Under the pieces are notes generated by a model. The model had not been told where the DNA came from, did not search any database, and worked only from the letters and a program-made list of their open reading frames with translations. The position numbers and the translations under genes were made by a program. A DNA stretch of 8,951 bases. It comes from Lysobacterales bacterium (GTDB taxonomy: Bacteria > Pseudomonadota > Gammaproteobacteria > Xanthomonadales > SZUA-36). Shown piece by piece: positions 7,697 through 8,951 of the stretch; the stretch's first letter is position 1; each line of letters starts with the position of its first letter. Where the stretch lies: assembly GCA_030637665.1 (NCBI GenBank), contig DAOWGA010000149.1, positions 1 to 8,951 on the forward strand, read 5' to 3'.

Positions 7697-8951
7697 TTAT
7701 TGGCCCAGCCCGGTATCCATCCAGGCTTGGGCCAGCCGTTTTTCCGACACTTTCCCATCGGTCCCCAGGCGCTGGGCAAACAGTGACACCCGGTATTCTT
7801 CCAGCAGCCAGCGAAATACGTCCAGCTGTTCATCGTACAGCGCACCCTGTTCCAGCGCAGCAATGTAGCGGTCCCACCAGGGCTGGATTTGTGCCAGGCG
7901 CTGCCGGTCCCGGTTCGGGTCCTGCTCCAGTTGCTCCAGTCTTTCCTCGATTCCCCTGAGGTAACGGCGGTAGTGTGACAGGCGGCCCGGCTCGAGATCA
8001 GCCAGGAAGCCCGGGTAGACCAGGTCATCCATTTGACTTCGCACATCATCACTGACGACCGGCCAGCGGCTTTCAAAGGTTTCTGACAATCTTGCCGATA
8101 CCCGGCCATAGACAGGCAGCAACTGGTTGAGCAAGTCTGCCAGTTGCAATTCCGTTTTTCCAAGTTCGTTGCGAACGCGGCTGCACAGGGTTTCAAAGGC
8201 CGCTTCATCCAAAACGGTGCTGAGGTCGCCTGCCGCTTCACACAAACTCTTCCACACCAGTTCCCTGACCAGTTGTGTACTGCTGCCAAGTGCAGACCAT
8301 ACCAGCATGGCATCTTTGCTCAGGCCATGGTGCTTCGCCAGGTAATTCAGCTTATCCGCGAGGTGGAGGGCCAGCAGCCGCCGCACGCCATCAATGTGTG
8401 ACAGGACCGCATCTTCCCAGGTATCGAACAAACGCATGCCTACCGCTGTTTCCTGGTCGACCAGCGCGGGCCAGGCAGGGTTTCCATCAGCGGTAATAAT
8501 GCTTTGTTCGAGCTTACCGAAGGCCCAGGTCGTTTCGCCGTCCCGCTTGTGCGCTTCACCCTGGCGATCCATGAACCGGCGGCGTGCCTTGTGGCCGAAA
8601 GTTTCCTGCAAGGACTTAAGATCCCTGCCCTGCGCGATAACTTCACCATTCTCATCCGTTACACAGATATTGAAACGGTAGTGGTTCGCGATGGCTTCCT
8701 CATCCAGATCCGCCGTCCGGACCGGCAAGCCGGTCAGGTCCCGCAGAGCAGCCGCGCACTCCTCCAGCATGGGCATGTTCTGCCTGCCGTGCAGCCTTTC
8801 CACGAGTGCATCCGCAAATGAAGGCGCCGGTGTGAGCGATCGCCTGAGTGGCTTGGGCAACTGCTTGATCAAAGCCACCAGTTTGTCCCGCAGTAGCCCC
8901 GGAACCAGCCACTGGAGACGGCTTGGCTCAAGGGTATTCAGAAATTCCAGC
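7697..8951 (-). CDS. hrpA: ATP-dependent RNA helicase HrpA (C-terminal part, DUF3418 region)
   Basis: The last 417 codons and TAA stop of a gene entering from the right edge; the frame is open to the boundary, so no start is visible. The fragment matches the C-terminal region (DUF3418) that follows the helicase and OB-fold domains of long HrpA-type DEAH-box helicases. Landmarks are WLVPGLLRDK followed by LPKPLRRSLTPAP near the window edge, the ENGEVIAQGRDL strand, NPAWPALVDQETAVGMRLFD, and the terminal EEYRVSLFAQRLGT followed by KVSEKRLAQAW, all close to the E. coli HrpA pattern. The DEAH and other ATPase motifs lie outside the window, so catalytic integrity cannot be judged. HrpA is a 3'-5' RNA helicase implicated in mRNA processing and rescue of stalled or collided ribosomes. 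relA begins 21 bp after this stop, with no terminator between, suggesting an hrpA-relA transcription unit. The GTG at 8878 is internal to the frame and is not a start. Confidence 0.93.
   Translation of the reverse strand, partial: LEFLNTLEPSRLQWLVPGLLRDKLVALIKQLPKPLRRSLTPAPSFADALVERLHGRQNMPMLEECAAALRDLTGLPVRTADLDEEAIANHYRFNICVTDENGEVIAQGRDLKSLQETFGHKARRRFMDRQGEAHKRDGETTWAFGKLEQSIITADGNPAWPALVDQETAVGMRLFDTWEDAVLSHIDGVRRLLALHLADKLNYLAKHHGLSKDAMLVWSALGSSTQLVRELVWKSLCEAAGDLSTVLDEAAFETLCSRVRNELGKTELQLADLLNQLLPVYGRVSARLSETFESRWPVVSDDVRSQMDDLVYPGFLADLEPGRLSHYRRYLRGIEERLEQLEQDPNRDRQRLAQIQPWWDRYIAALEQGALYDEQLDVFRWLLEEYRVSLFAQRLGTDGKVSEKRLAQAWMDTGLGQ

Noticed and set aside
7693..8313. 206-codon minus-strand open frame overlapping the hrpA fragment
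   Set aside because: It lies in another frame on the same strand; the HrpA C-terminal motifs are in the frame ending at 7697.

Overview
The window looks like a housekeeping stretch of a moderately GC-rich gammaproteobacterial chromosome, with one very large polysaccharide-type glycosyltransferase gene set into it. Three things point to Gammaproteobacteria. The bifunctional penicillin-binding protein has a PBP1B-like N-terminus with a UB2H region. The RelA is a monofunctional (p)ppGpp synthetase (EFDD motif, degenerate HD domain), a form separate from SpoT that is typical of Beta/Gammaproteobacteria. The helicase fragment matches the long HrpA type with the C-terminal DUF3418 region. The species cannot be named from the sequence alone.

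Layout: (1) 1-803, minus strand: 5' part of mrcB (PBP1B), running off the left edge. (2) 804-969: divergent intergenic region with no gene, holding two palindromes and weak promoter-like hexamers facing both ways. (3) 970-5451, plus strand: one gene for a 1493-residue glycosyltransferase with a degenerate GT2-like N-terminal domain, a GT4 domain, a coiled coil, a complete GT2 domain and a second GT4-like domain. (4) 5452-5467: a 16-bp gap between convergent genes with no convincing terminator. (5) 5468-7675, minus strand: relA, complete. (6) 7697-8951, minus strand: 3' part of hrpA, running off the right edge; relA starts 21 bp after its stop codon, so the two are probably co-transcribed.

How the genes relate: PBP1B polymerises and cross-links peptidoglycan. 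The large glycosyltransferase probably builds a cell-surface glycan (LPS O-chain, capsule or a glycoprotein glycan). No other glycan genes (nucleotide-sugar synthesis, flippase, polymerase, ABC exporter) are visible in the window, so its partners must lie elsewhere. HrpA and RelA both act around translation, and their tight tandem arrangement suggests a translation-stress transcription unit. No RNA gene, mobile element, CRISPR array or obvious defence system was found. The most unusual content is the architecture of the glycosyltransferase and the dyad-containing divergent intergenic region; I do not see clear evidence for a wholly new system.
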